In this document: in pieces, positions 1-10,248 of the stretch
Numbering within the stretch: the first letter of the stretch is position 1
Layout of the letters: each line of letters starts with the position of its first letter
NCBI GenBank assembly: GCA_029204225.1
Contig: CM055094.1
Coordinates: 62,820,442-62,884,441 of the forward strand
From: Diphasiastrum complanatum
Taxonomy: Eukaryota > Streptophyta > Lycopodiopsida > Lycopodiales > Lycopodiaceae
DNA: 64,000 nt
Direction of reading: 5' to 3'
Position numbers and translations under genes: made by a program
The notes under the pieces: generated by a model
Told to the model about the DNA's origin: nothing
The model's database searches: none
Seen by the model: the letters and a program-made list of their open reading frames with translations, nothing else

Positions 1-558
1 ATGAGATTTAAGCGCACCTTCTCCTTTTTCGCCTTTTTCGCAAAAAACTCGTCAATGTCGCCTGTGGCTGTTTTAGTTCATTTCTGCAGAGCTACAGTTT
101 TGGTTCATTTATGCAGACAGAACGTTTACGGCCAACTTCACCCCTTATCACCAATCAATGACAAGGACCGGATGGATGCCAACGGATCACCAGCCAACTG
201 GCGATCGCATTTGACGACCTAATTTCTTAGTATAAATAGCTGTTCATATTCATACAGTTTAATCATCATCAAAAGTTGAAGATTATCAGAAGCATTTGAA
301 TAGTTAGCTCTCTCTCTCAAGCCTGCCAGCTTCAACACTCCTGAGCATTCTAGCTCACTTCTTAGAGTCGTTTTAGAGATTGCTATTGCGCTCTCTACCT
401 GGAAAGTGAGGATGGAGTCCTTATCAGCATTGCGGGTATAAGTTCAAACGTGATTTCTATCACTATTGTTTTGTTTGAAATAGGCATAGTCATGCATTGA
501 GAGAGAGGAAGATAGTTTATTCCGCCATCGACCTTCTTCTGCACAGCTCTTTCCGACA
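1..558 (+). repeat. 5' LTR of copia F1 (left part outside window)
   Basis: This is the right half of the 5' long terminal repeat of the first Ty1/copia element. It aligns from base 1 with the 3' LTR from 6347 and ends in CCGACA just before a primer-binding site. A TATA box (tataaatag) lies at 231-239, matching 6577-6585 in the 3' LTR. Compared with the 3' LTR it lacks about 260 bp after position 430 and carries a short insertion near 395-420 that resembles gag sequence. The two LTRs are therefore no longer equal. Confidence 0.92.
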
Positions 559-842
559 TGATATCAGAGCGAAATCATTACTCTTTATCTGATACCGACA
601 TGGTATCAGAGTGAAATCATTACTCTTTATCTAATACCGACACGGTATCAGAGCAATTTCGCTACTTTATCTGATTCCAATATGATATCAGAGCGAAAGC
701 TCTAATACTTGATATCTTTCGCGATATCAAATTGATATACTCTTGAGTTCTTTTCAACCTTTCAGTATCAGAGAATTGATTTCTTATTGTTGGCATTACC
801 ACATCTTAGCGTCATCGATACAATCGACAGACTAAGTTCCAG
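559..842 (+). promoter_or_regulatory. F1 primer-binding site and leader with reiterated PBS
   Basis: TGATATCAGAGC at 559-570 directly follows the LTR and matches the initiator-Met tRNA primer site of plant copia elements with one change. Similar 12-mers recur at 601, 643 and 683, with a weaker one at 763. The first three repeats are preceded by an LTR-end-like CCGACA. The spacing is 42, 42 and 40 bp. The leader then runs to the gag ATG at 843. Multiple PBS copies are unusual. Confidence 0.8.
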
Positions 843-1670
843 ATGGATTCTCAAAGTAAAGCTGGTCTTATCGCAGACAAGCTGAACGGATCCAATTATC
901 ATTTGTGGAAATTTAAGATGAAGACCTTGCTAATCGCCAACGAATTATGGGTTGTTGTTACAAGTACAAAAGTAAAACCTGAAGACGACAACTCAAAGTG
1001 GGAATCGAAGGACGGTAAAGCTTTCGCGCTTATCATTCTCAATATATCAGATACACCGATTTGACACATAGCTGAAGCTAAAACGTCAAGAGACGTTTGG
1101 GACATTTTGAACTCACTATATGACGTGAGAGACGTAACTACAAAGTTACATCTACGAAGGAAATTCTTCACATTCAAAATGTCTGTTGGTGATTCACTTC
1201 AGAGTCACATTATTAAGTTTAAGAATCTCTTGCAACAGATGGCCGCTGTCGGATCAGTCATAGACGATCAAGATGCAATTATGGCATTGCTTTCAAGCTT
1301 GCCCTCTACATATGAAAACTGGGTGAGATCATATCGACATACTCAGATTTAACTCTTACTAGAGTTATCACTATGTTGCTGCAAGAAGATAATCGAAGAA
1401 GTCAAGACACTCCGTCTACTTCCTCCTCTCAGGCTCTATATGTCAACAAAGGCTCTAAACGACAGAAGCAGAAAAGCTCCAAGAAGGCTGCAACGAATCA
1501 GAAATAGCAAGAACAATCATCGAATCCACAATCGAAGAAGAAGATGTTTTGCAGGTATTGCAAGCGCAATAACCATGAGATCAAGGACTGCCGAATTCTC
1601 CAAGCGAAGAATGCAACCAAGCAACCTGATCAACAAGCAAGCACAGTTTCATCATCTCCCCAGGTCGAAG
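843..1670 (+). pseudogene. F1 gag remnant (copia capsid/nucleocapsid)
   Basis: Gag packages element RNA into virus-like particles. The ATG at 843 opens a typical copia Gag start (LNGSNYHLWKFKMKTLL). A TGA at 1062-1064 and further frame breaks between 1352 and 1544 interrupt it. The middle part reads on at 1107-1352, with the motif LLSSLPSTYENW. A CX2CX4HX4C zinc knuckle (CRYCKRNNHEIKDC) begins near 1547 in a third frame. The protein cannot be made whole from this copy. The start was chosen because it begins the conserved Gag N-terminus just after the leader. Confidence 0.9.
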
Positions 1671-2744
1671 TGGACGAAGGTGCATTCATGGTCAAAGATC
1701 AAAGCGCATTTTTGGATGATTCATGGTTTCTGGATTCTGGAGCAGCTCAACATATGACCAATCAACGTAAGATCTTCAACTCCTACACTCCTTACAGCAC
1801 GAAGAGATTTGTTCATCTTGGTGACAATAGTACTCACACTATTGAAGGTGAAGGTACTGTAAGATTGCGATTCCAGCATGATCAATTCAAATTACTATCA
1901 AAGGTCTTATATGTTCCTAAACTCTCTACAAATCTGTTATCGGTGAGTAGAAATACAAATTTAGGTCATAAGGTAGAATTTGAATCTGATCAATGCAAAA
2001 TAGCTGATAGGAGTAATAAGATCCTTGCACTCGACAAGAGCAGGGTTACTTATATAGATTGGCACACTGTTATTCTGAGTCTAGTCAATCTTGAAAACCT
2101 CTGTTCTAGTCAATAAAGCATTACTATGGCATCATCGCTTAGGACACTTGAATTATGCATTTGTTATGAACATGTCCAGACAATCCATGGTCCTTGATCT
2201 CGACTATCCTTCTCGTAAGGTCGATCTCCATGTCTGTCATAGCTGCATCTTTGGAAAGCAGGCTAGGATTCCTTTTAGATCAAACCATCTGCATGCAGCA
2301 CAAGATCTGTTAGATGTTGTTCATACAGATATATGTGGACCTATGCAAACTCCTTCATTACTAGATGCAAAGTATTTCGTTACCTTTATTGACGAATTCT
2401 CCAAAAGAACAGTTCTTTATTTCATTAAACAAAAATCAGAGGCTTTCATCAGATTCAAACAATTCAAAAAGCATGCTGAAAATCAAACTGGCAAACGAAT
2501 CAAAACACTGAGGTCAGATAACGGGGGAGAGTACATCTCCAACGAATTCAAGGACTACTGCCTTAACAACGGCATTGAACAACAATACATCACTTCCTAT
2601 TCGCCTCAGTCAAATGGTCTTGCTGAGAGAAAGAACAGAACCTTAGTTGAATCGACAAAGTGCATGCTATCACATGCGACACTTCCGAAGTGCTTTTGGG
2701 ATGAAGCTGTTTCAACAGCATATTTAGAACAGATGTCCCACTAA
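1671..2744 (+). pseudogene. F1 protease and integrase (first copy)
   Basis: The aspartic protease motif LDSGAAQHMT lies at 1730-1760, followed by the protease C-terminal half. After a frameshift near 2100 come the GAG-pre-integrase zinc finger (LWHHRLGHLN ... CHSCIFGK) and the integrase core. The core has its three acidic residues in VVHTDICGPM, LRSDNGGEY and NGLAERKNRT. The frame breaks again after 2744. Everything from 1746 on is repeated downstream at 2908-4069. Confidence 0.9.
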
Positions 2745-4069
2745 AGGTCTCTCAGACAAAACACCATTCGAAATTTGGACAGGTACCAAACCTTCTTTAT
2801 AAAACTTACGAGTTTTTGGATGTATTACTTTTGCACAGATTCCTGAAGAAGCTCGACTTCCAGAGTGTCAAGTGTGTTTTCATCGGCTACACTACTTCAG
2901 ATCAAGCCTCAACATATGACCAATCAACGTAAGATCTTCAACTCCTACACTCCTTACAGCACGAAGAGATTTGTTCATCTTGGTGACAATAGTACTCACA
3001 CTATTGAAGGTGAAGGTACTGTAAGATTGCGATTCCAGCATGATCAATTCAAATTACTATCAAAGGTCTTATATGTTCCTAAACTCTCTACAAATCTGTT
3101 ATCGGTGAGTAGAAATACAAATTTAGGTCATAAGGTAGAATTTGAATCTGATCAATGCAAAATAGCTGATAGGAGTAATAAGATCCTTGCACTCGACAAG
3201 AGCAGGGTTACTTATATAGATTGGCACACTGTTATTCTGAGTCTAGTCAATCTTGAAAACCTCTGTTCTAGTCAATAAAGCATTACTATGGCATCATCGC
3301 TTAGGACACTTGAATTATGCATTTGTTATGAACATGTCCAGACAATCCATGGTCCTTGATCTCGACTATCCTTCTCGTAAGGTCGATCTCCATGTCTGTC
3401 ATAGCTGCATCTTTGGAAAGCAGGCTAGGATTCCTTTTAGATCAAACCATCTGCATGCAACACAAGATCTGTTAGATGTTGTTCATACAGATATATGTGG
3501 ACCTATGCAAACTCCTTCATTACTAGATGCAAAGTATTTCGTTACCTTTATTGACGAATTCTCCAAAAGAACAGTTCTTTATTTCATTAAACAAAAATCA
3601 GAGGCTTTCATCAGATTCAAACAATTCAAAAAGCATGCTGAAAATCAAACTGGCAAACGAATCAAAACACTGAGGTCAGATAACGGGGGAGAGTACATCT
3701 CCAACGAATTCAAGGACTACTGCCTTAACAACGGCATTGAACAACAATACATCACTTCCTATTCGCCTCAGTCAAATGGTCTTGCTGAGAGAAAGAACAG
3801 AACCTTAGTTGAATCGGCAAAGTGCATGCTATCACATGCGACACTTCCGAAGTGCTTTTGGGATGAAGCTGTTTCAACAGCATATTTAGAACAGATGTCC
3901 CACTAAAGGTCTCTCAGACAAAACACCATTCGAAATTTGGACAGGTACCAAACCTTCTTTATAAAACTTACGAGTTTTTGGATGTATTACTTTTGCACAG
4001 ATTCCTGAAGAAGCTCGACTTCCAGAGTGTCAAGTGTGTTTTCATCGGCTACACTACTTCAGATCAAGC
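1746..4069 (+). repeat. 1162-bp tandem duplication within F1 pol
   Basis: Bases 1746-2907 are repeated in direct, abutting orientation at 2908-4069. Comparing the copies I see two differences, 2298 G versus 3460 A and 2655 A versus 3817 G. The junction has 2 bp of microhomology (ct). The unit covers the protease C-terminus, GAG-pre-integrase, integrase core and the start of the integrase C-terminal part. The near identity means either a recent event or an assembly artefact. Confidence 0.93.
2908..3906 (+). pseudogene. F1 protease/integrase (second, duplicated copy)
   Basis: This is the duplicated pol segment. It lacks the protease catalytic DSGA because the duplication starts just after it, and it repeats the same frameshift between protease and GAG-pre-integrase. 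The integrase core keeps its acidic residues. Protein differences from the first copy are HATQ for HAAQ and ESAK for ESTK. It flows into the single copy of integrase C-terminus and reverse transcriptase. Confidence 0.88.
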
Positions 4070-5165
4070 CTACAAGTTGTTCGATCCCATCGAGTCGAAG
4101 ATATTCACTAGCCGGGATGTCATCTTCATCGAAGATCAGTTTCAAGACCTCAAAGGAAAGGGCAGTCCCCATGTAGCCGACCTATCAAATTCTCCTGACA
4201 CTTTGAACTTTCCAGTTCCTCAGTCGACTATTCCTATTGAAGGTCCAAGCTCCTCTACTCTTGACGAACAACAAATCAATGACGGATCAAAAAATGATGA
4301 TGTTGCAAATCAGCAACTACAGTATGATGGAAATAATCAACTTCCTATATTACCCAGAAGATCTTCAAGGACTAGCAGACCACCTAACCGGTATATCGAC
4401 GAGTCTGCAGCCTATCTTGTTCAGGAACCGACGTCTGTCCAAGAGGCACTCAGTCAGCCTGACTCAGATCTCTGGAAAGAAGCTATGGATAAAGAGTACT
4501 CATCTCTTATCAAGAACCAGACATGGACAATTGTCGAATTACCTGCTAGCAGAAACGTAGTTGATTGCAAATGGATTTTCAAAGTCAAGTACAATGCAGA
4601 TGGAAGCATCAACAGGAGAAACGCACGACTTGTCGCCAGGGGATTTTCTCAGGTATACAACGTCGATTACACTGAGACCTTCAGTCCAGTAGTCAAGCAT
4701 TTTTCTATTCGACTTTTGCTATCATTTGTCGCTGCAACAGATTTGGAAATACATCAAATGGATGTACAAACAACATATCTCAATGGAGTTATCAAAGAAG
4801 ACATTGACATGGTGCAACCCGAAGGTTATATTATCGAGGGTAAGCACAATCATGTTTGTAAACTCCATAAGGCACTTTATGGCTTGAAGCAATCTGCTCA
4901 AGCATGGTTTCAAAGGATCAATACTTTCCTTATTGATCACGGCTATACACCTAGCTCTTCAGATTCAAACATTTACTTCAAAGCAGTGCATCAGTCTTTT
5001 ATCATTATCACTTTGTACGTGGATGATACATTGCTTTTTAGCAACAGTACCGATCTGATAAAAGAAGCCAAGACAATGCTATCTTCCAAATTCGACATGA
5101 CTGATCTGGGCGAAGCTCATTTCTGCTTTGTATACAAATCCACAGAGACAAAAAACAGAAGTTGA
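3978..5165 (+). pseudogene. F1 integrase C-terminus and reverse transcriptase
   Basis: One open frame of 395 codons starts in the integrase C-terminal region (VFIGYTTSDQAYKLFDP, the copia GKGY-like segment) and passes through a variable linker into the RT. RT motifs are present in order: WKEAMDKEY, CKWIFKVKYNADGS, ARLVARGFSQ, HQMDVQTTYLNG, LYGLKQ and the catalytic YVDD at 5017-5028. The frame ends with DLGEAHFCF, just before the normal RT-RNase H join, after a small deletion or frameshift. It would make the DNA copy of the element RNA. Confidence 0.9.
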
Positions 5166-6013
5166 TCTACATTACACAACACAGGTACATCTACAACATG
5201 TTAGTTAGATATAATCTGATTAACTGCAAATTAGCTCTCTCACCAATGGAACCAGGTCTCAAATTGTCAAAGGACCAATGTCCCCAAACAATTCATGAGA
5301 AGCAGCAGATGCGTGAGTATCCCTATGATTCTATTATAGGATCTCTTATGTACGCCATGATCTGTACCAGGCCAAACATAGCTTTTGCAATCAGCTCTCT
5401 CAGTCAGTTTATGACTAATCCTGGTGTAAGTCATTGGAAGGCTCTTATCAGAGTCATGAGATATCTTCGAGCTACTATGGACTTTTTCATTTGTGATGGA
5501 GCGGTAGGCAACAACAAGCTCAATTCCCTCAGTGGTTACACAGATGCAAGTTGGGCAGGAGATGTAAACACTCGTGAATCCACTTCCGGATTTACATTCT
5601 TCCTCAACAATGGTTCAATTTCCTAGAATAGTCGCAAGCAATCTTCGATAGCTCTATCTTCCACAGAGTCAGAGTATATCGCAGCCTCTCAAGCTACAAA
5701 GGAAGCAATTTGGTTGAGAAACTTACTCTCAGATATCGGTCTGAATCAATATGCTCCGACGGCATTATTTTGTGATAATCAAAGCGCCATCGCTTTATCA
5801 GCCAACCCTAGATTTCGTTCCAGGAGTAAGCACATTGAACTGAAGTATCATTTCGTCAAAAGCAAAGTTCTCAACGAAGAGGTCAGATTGCAGTATTGTA
5901 GAACGCAAGATATGACAGCAGATGTTTTTACTAAAGCATTAAGTTTGGAGTCACACAGAAGATTCTGTGTAGAACTAAGTTTGAAGCTCAAGGCATTCAA
6001 GGATTCACATTAA
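5162..6013 (+). pseudogene. F1 RT C-terminus and RNase H
   Basis: The end of the RT connection and the RNase H domain are readable: SIIGSLMYAMICTRPN, GYTDASWAGD, STESEYIAA, FCDNQSAIAL and RSRSKHIELKYHF. A TAG at 5624-5626 replaces the Trp of the conserved SISWNSRK. The last residues end at 6013, immediately before the polypurine tract. RNase H would degrade the RNA strand during reverse transcription. Confidence 0.9.
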
Positions 6014-6020
6014 GGGGGAG
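6012..6020 (+). promoter_or_regulatory. F1 polypurine tract
   Basis: AAGGGGGAG directly precedes the TGTTGG start of the 3' LTR. It is the usual plus-strand priming site of plant copia elements. Confidence 0.9.
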
Positions 6021-7136
6021 TGTTGGATTATTCTCCTTCTTACCAATCGTCTAATCGGTTTTAATCTTCATCCGTTGTTTATCCAGTTCTGCGGATTTTC
6101 CCATGTTTTTCTACAGTCTGCAGAATTACCACTGTTTTTACACAGTCTGCAGAAATACACGGAGTTTACAACAGTGTCTCCTTTTTCGCTTGTCAGGAAT
6201 CCCATTGAAAAAATGCAATGTCTCCATTTTCGCATTTTTCGCCTGACAGAAATCTCGTGTAAAATCACAGTGTCGGATTTTTCGCTTTTTCAAAAGAGCC
6301 TCAAATGTTAAGAAAATGACTTTGGCAAAGTGTGGGGCAACCCTAAATGAGATTTAAGGGCACCTTCTCCTTTTTCGCCTTTTTCCCGAAAAACCCGACA
6401 GTGTCGCCTGTGGCAGTTTTAGTTCATTTTTGCAGAGCTACAGTTTTAGTTCATTTATGCAGACAGAACGTTTACGGCCAACTTCACCCCTTATCAGCAA
6501 TCAATGACAAGGACCGGATGGATGCCAGCGGATCACCAACCAACTGGCGATCGCATTTGACGACCTAATTTTTTAGTATAAATAGCTGTTCATATTCATA
6601 CAGTTTAATCATCATCAGAAGTTGAAGATTATCAAAAGCATTTGAATAGTTAGCTCTCTCTCTCAAGCCTGCGAGCTTGAACACTCCTGAGCATTCTAGC
6701 TCACTTCTTAGAGTCGTTTTCGAGATTGCTATTGCGCTACTGCTTATCAGCATTGCGCTTAATTCAGATTCATTTTAGCCGCTCAGAGATAGCATAGAGT
6801 ACGCGGCTTCGATCCGCAACTTATGGTACTCATTTACTTCTGTTTCGTTTTCATACTAAATCAATACTATCTTTTATTGCGTTCAGCTTCGTCTCAAAAT
6901 GTATGCGTTTCTGTAGTTCTTCGCGACTAATAATTTGTCTGATAATTTTCAATGCTTAATTGTTTGGCTATGTAATCATTGTAGTACTAGCGATTTCAAA
7001 GTTAGTTACTATAAGTTCAAACATGATTTCTATCACTATTGTTTTGTTTGAAATTGATAGGCGTAGTCATGCATTGAGAGAGAGGAAGATAGTTTATTCC
7101 GCCATCAACCTATCTTCTGCACACCTCTTTCCGACA
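6021..7136 (+). repeat. 3' LTR of copia F1
   Basis: The LTR runs from TGTTGGATTATTC to CTTTCCGACA, 1116 bp, with TG...CA ends. The TATA box tataaatag is at 6577-6585. The upstream part carries the motif ggcaccttctcctttttcgc at 6359-6378, which resembles motifs in the F3 LTRs. The 3' flank begins gattac. A target duplication cannot be checked because the 5' end lies outside the window. Confidence 0.93.
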
Positions 7137-7878
7137 GATTACACAAACCATAGAGTGAAAGGTGCCTTAATGCCAGTGCCTCCAAACGTATGCGTGATAC
7201 CACTTCCAGTTATCATACCCTAGAGACGGGAGCTTGATCTCAAGGTACAATACTAGGAGTTAGTGATTGCCAAATAGCAAAAACAGATAAGACATCAATT
7301 CTCAGTAGATTTACCATGAATTTAGATAGGCTCAAGCCTTCTATGTATGCCTTCCCTAGTACGACCTTTGCATACACCACTCATAACAGTCATACTAGTA
7401 AAGTCTCTTGAATACATGATGTTTTTCAGGGTCAAAACTTCCTCCATGCTCCATTCTGGTCATCCATGCGTCCTTTGAAGAGATATAATAGCGGTGAGGA
7501 ATTCATCATGCCTGTGCATTGGGAGAATTCAAAAGCCCAACGAGAATTTCTTTTGGTTTATGTTGTGGTTTGGTAGCTACTTGCACTAGGATCATTTTGT
7601 GAACATTATAGACACCAAGAGAAAGGCCAAGCCAATTTTGAAGCACCCCACCGAGACTCGAAACTCTACCTCGAAGTCAACACAGTAGCAACTCATTTCG
7701 AACTCGGCCACTCCAGGGAATACAACAGTGCTTTATCAAACAAAAAAAATTATCAAGAGAAATATTTCCTCTGACATTCTCATTCTCACTCTAGTAAATC
7801 AAACTTGTAATGATCTTGCATGGTGACTTTTACTAAATATATGACACTGCATCTGTAAGTAAATACAAGGATAAGAAC
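7137..7878 (-). other. Partial intron 1 of alpha-mannosidase gene; no other feature seen
   Basis: On the minus strand this follows the splice donor of the mannosidase exon and runs to the end of the F1 3' LTR. I find no second exon encoding the conserved continuation of the enzyme, no tRNA and no clear repeat. If the gene is intact, the intron includes the whole F1 element and continues left of the window. Confidence 0.5.
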
Positions 7879-8139
7879 CTGAATGGAATTGTTGGATCCG
7901 ACGTAGTACTGATCGACTGTTTTGAGCCAGCCCACATCATCATGCGTATGCGACACCAGATGCACATTGAGCTTGCCAGCAACAGGCCCTCCGCGGGTAT
8001 CATAATCCACTGCTCCCGGGCAAAACTCATCATCATAACAGAAATCTTTATTCCACCAGGCATGGCATAGCTCGCATGATCCTACTATGCACAACAGGAG
8101 CAGAGACAGCAGCAGCAACGAACACATCCCTTCCGCCAT
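7879..8139 (-). CDS. Exon 1 of a GH38 alpha-mannosidase (partial gene)
   Basis: Alpha-mannosidases of glycoside hydrolase family 38 trim mannose from glycoproteins; plant lysosomal-type members act in the vacuole or apoplast. The 87-codon exon begins at an ATG followed by a hydrophobic signal peptide (residues about 4-26). After a short variable part it reads [20 protein letters not shown] and then [18 protein letters not shown] is the metal-binding motif of the family: His66 and Asp68 are the likely zinc ligands. A splice donor (CAG|GTTCTT) follows at 7878, where plant homologues continue with the next exon. The frame runs on to a stop at 7786 as intron. No later exon is visible in the 7.9 kb to the window edge, so this is either a gene with a very long first intron carrying copia F1 or an orphaned exon. 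Confidence 0.85.
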
Positions 8140-8307
8140 GCCTGATCAAAATACCCTTCCCCGCTTTCCACGTTCTTAATTTTTCTTGCATATGTGTGTG
8201 TATATATGCTGTATGTCAGTCCAACTTGTCCGTAATGCCAAGTGCCCATTTCCTTTGTCCCTTTCGCCATCGCCATCGCCATCTTTCCTTGTGTAGCAGC
8301 GTGGAAC
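8140..8307 (-). promoter_or_regulatory. Probable 5' leader / proximal promoter of the mannosidase
   Basis: This short AT-rich stretch lies upstream of the mannosidase ATG. A TATA-like catatatac lies about 65 bp upstream of the ATG (near 8200-8210), and a (cgccat)3 microsatellite is at 8266-8283. Nothing else is recognisable. The assignment rests only on position and composition. Confidence 0.35.
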
Positions 8308-9152
8308 CTCACCATCTTTCCTTGTAGTTTGACGACACGGTCGAGGTTGGCAGGTTTGGTTTGTATTTAGGAGCAACCTTGTACTTCTTTGACGACAAGG
8401 TAATAGGTTGACTCTCATGCTTTTTTTAAATGACGCTTTAGTAACATTTTATATTTTAGGAATTTTAAAGATGAGCCACTAAGTTTGAAGGGCTAAAAGT
8501 TGAATCATGAATGTGAAAGTTTGTGTTAAAAAAAATTTAAAGTTTCAAGTGATGTGTATAGTATATTCATTGTGGGAGAGAAGGCCCTGCCCCGAGGGCT
8601 TTCCGTGCTAGGAGGGCCCTTGCCTGGGGGCGGGAGCCCGAGGGTAGGGCCCGACCTGCACTGAAGGCCCGAGGGGTTGGGCCTTCCCCTGCGTAATGAC
8701 AAGTCTGCATTTTTTTATCTCTCATTGATTCTTGACAGAACACTGATGATGTTATTGAACGATGAGAATTTTGGACCAGTTTACGGACAGAATCGCTGAT
8801 GCTTTTATCATGGATCAGAATTTTGGAGGTGCAAGCAAATTCCGCCTCTGGAAATGCATCAAAAATACAAAGAAACAATTCAAACTTGGCATTATGTGAA
8901 CGTATACACCGAAAAAAAAAAAAACAAAGGCACATGTCAAAATGACGTTTTTGAATTGTATGTGTCTGTATGCTGTGACGGCCAAATTTTTAAAAAGCTT
9001 GTATTTTATGGCCAAAATGGCTTTTGATGGTCAATGCAGCCGTCAAACTGCAAGGCTGATAAAAATTAGGAGGCACCTCCTCTCACAAAATGTTCATGTG
9101 GATTTTAGAACCTAAATTTTAGGTGACCATTCTTCTCATAATCAGCTAATGA
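8308..9152. repeat. Direct repeat copy A upstream of the mannosidase
   Basis: The copy starts near accatctttccttgtagttt and ends near cataatcagctaat. It matches copy B at 9218-9766 with scattered changes. Copy A is longer because about 320 bp (roughly 8575-8895) is inserted between attgtg and gtgaac, which are contiguous in copy B. Copy B thus shows the pre-insertion state. Confidence 0.85.
8571..8699 (+). repeat. GC-rich inverted repeat, left arm
   Basis: This GC-rich block sits in AT-rich DNA, at the left edge of the 320-bp insertion in repeat copy A. It aligns with the reverse complement of 10048-10169, sharing blocks such as ggcgggagcccgag and ccctgcgtaatg. It contains many gggccc-type palindromes. 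Confidence 0.75.
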
Positions 9153-9217
9153 AACAAGGATGGCGAAAGGGACGATGGAAAAAACCATGGTTGTAGACTG
9201 TCATCCTTATAGGGCAC

Positions 9218-9766
9218 TTCACCATCTTTCCTTGTAGTTTGATGACAAGGTCGAGGTTGCCAGGTTTCCTTTGTATTTAGGAGCATCCTTGTAGTTTGAC
9301 AACAAGGTCGAGGTTGTCTGTCATGCTTTTTTCAAATGACGGTTTGATAAACCATTTGACTTTCAAATCTGAAATAACGTTTCATAATTTAGAGATGGGT
9401 AGGAATTTCAAAGATGAGCCACAAAGTTTGAAGGGCTTATAGTTGAATCATGAATGTGAAAGTTTATGTTGAAATTTTTCTAAAGTTTCAAGTGATGTGT
9501 ATAATATATTTATTGTGAACCTATACACCGAAAAAAACAAAGGCACATGTCCAAATGACGTTTTTGAATTGCATGTGCTTGTATGCTGTGACGACCAAAT
9601 TTTTAGAAAGCCTGTATTTTAAAGCCAAAATGGCTTTTGATGCTCAATACAGCCGTCAAATTGCAAGGCTGATAAAAATTAGGAGGCACCTTCCCTCACA
9701 CAATGTTCATGTGGATTTTGGAACCAGAATTTTAGGTGACCATTCTTCTCATAATCAGCTAATCAA
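9218..9766. repeat. Direct repeat copy B upstream of the mannosidase
   Basis: This is the second copy of the 8308-9152 repeat without the 320-bp insertion. At 9512-9525 the sequence attgtgaacctata runs uninterrupted through the site where copy A is split. The copies share long runs, including gaatcatgaatgtgaaag and ttgcaaggctgataaaaatt (one change in copy A). Confidence 0.85.
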
Positions 9767-9794
9767 ATGTTGACACATAGCACATGAGCGTGCA

Positions 9795-9913
9795 GGTGGA
9801 ATGTGCATGTGGACAGCCAATGACGGGCTACCACATAGCACATGCACATTATGGTGTAATGTGCATGTGCTATGTGGCAACCCGTCATTGGCTATCCACA
9901 TGCACATTCCACC
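9795..9913. repeat. Near-perfect 57-bp hairpin (inverted repeat)
   Basis: The arms 9795-9851 and 9857-9913 are reverse complements with about three mismatches around a 5-base centre. The arms begin ggtggaatgtgcatgtgg and end catgcacatta. They contain an internal ccaatgacggg. The left outer flank repeats part of the arm (acatagcacatg at 9775-9786). A short miniature transposon or foldback element is the most likely origin. Confidence 0.9.
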
Positions 9914-10047
9914 AAAAAACAAAAACATCAAAAAATTTGCAATATAAATGCAAAAAATAAATAAATCGTGTCCACACATGCGGATGTGTGGCCGTACGCC
10001 CATACCGTGCGGCCCAAAAAAAAGAAACTTTTCAACCTTCGCACATT

Positions 10048-10169
10048 GGCATTACGCAGGGGGAAGCCCTCCTCCTCTCGGTCGTTTCGCCCTACTCGGG
10101 CTCCCGCCCTAGGGCATTGGGCCCTCCCAGGGCGGAACGCCCTCTAGGGAGGTCCTCCCCCCTCCACAA
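10048..10169 (-). repeat. GC-rich inverted repeat, right arm
   Basis: This is the reverse-complement partner of 8571-8699. The outer edges are ttgtggga on the left and ttgtggag when the right edge is reversed. The inner edges both read gcgtaatg. Two small hairpins (cacacatgcggatgtgtg and a ggccgtacg/cgtgcggcc pair) lie just inside, at about 9973-10013. Confidence 0.75.
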
Positions 10170-10248
10170 AAATGCACATGTTCTCTACCATTGATGTGCA
10201 GCCTTATGAGAATTTCCAAGTTCAGCTATATGCAATCATCATTCGCTC

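Noticed and set aside
9795-9913. Hairpin as a microRNA gene
   Set aside because: Arms are too long and too perfect, and no mature sequence can be named. A MITE origin is more likely without small-RNA data.
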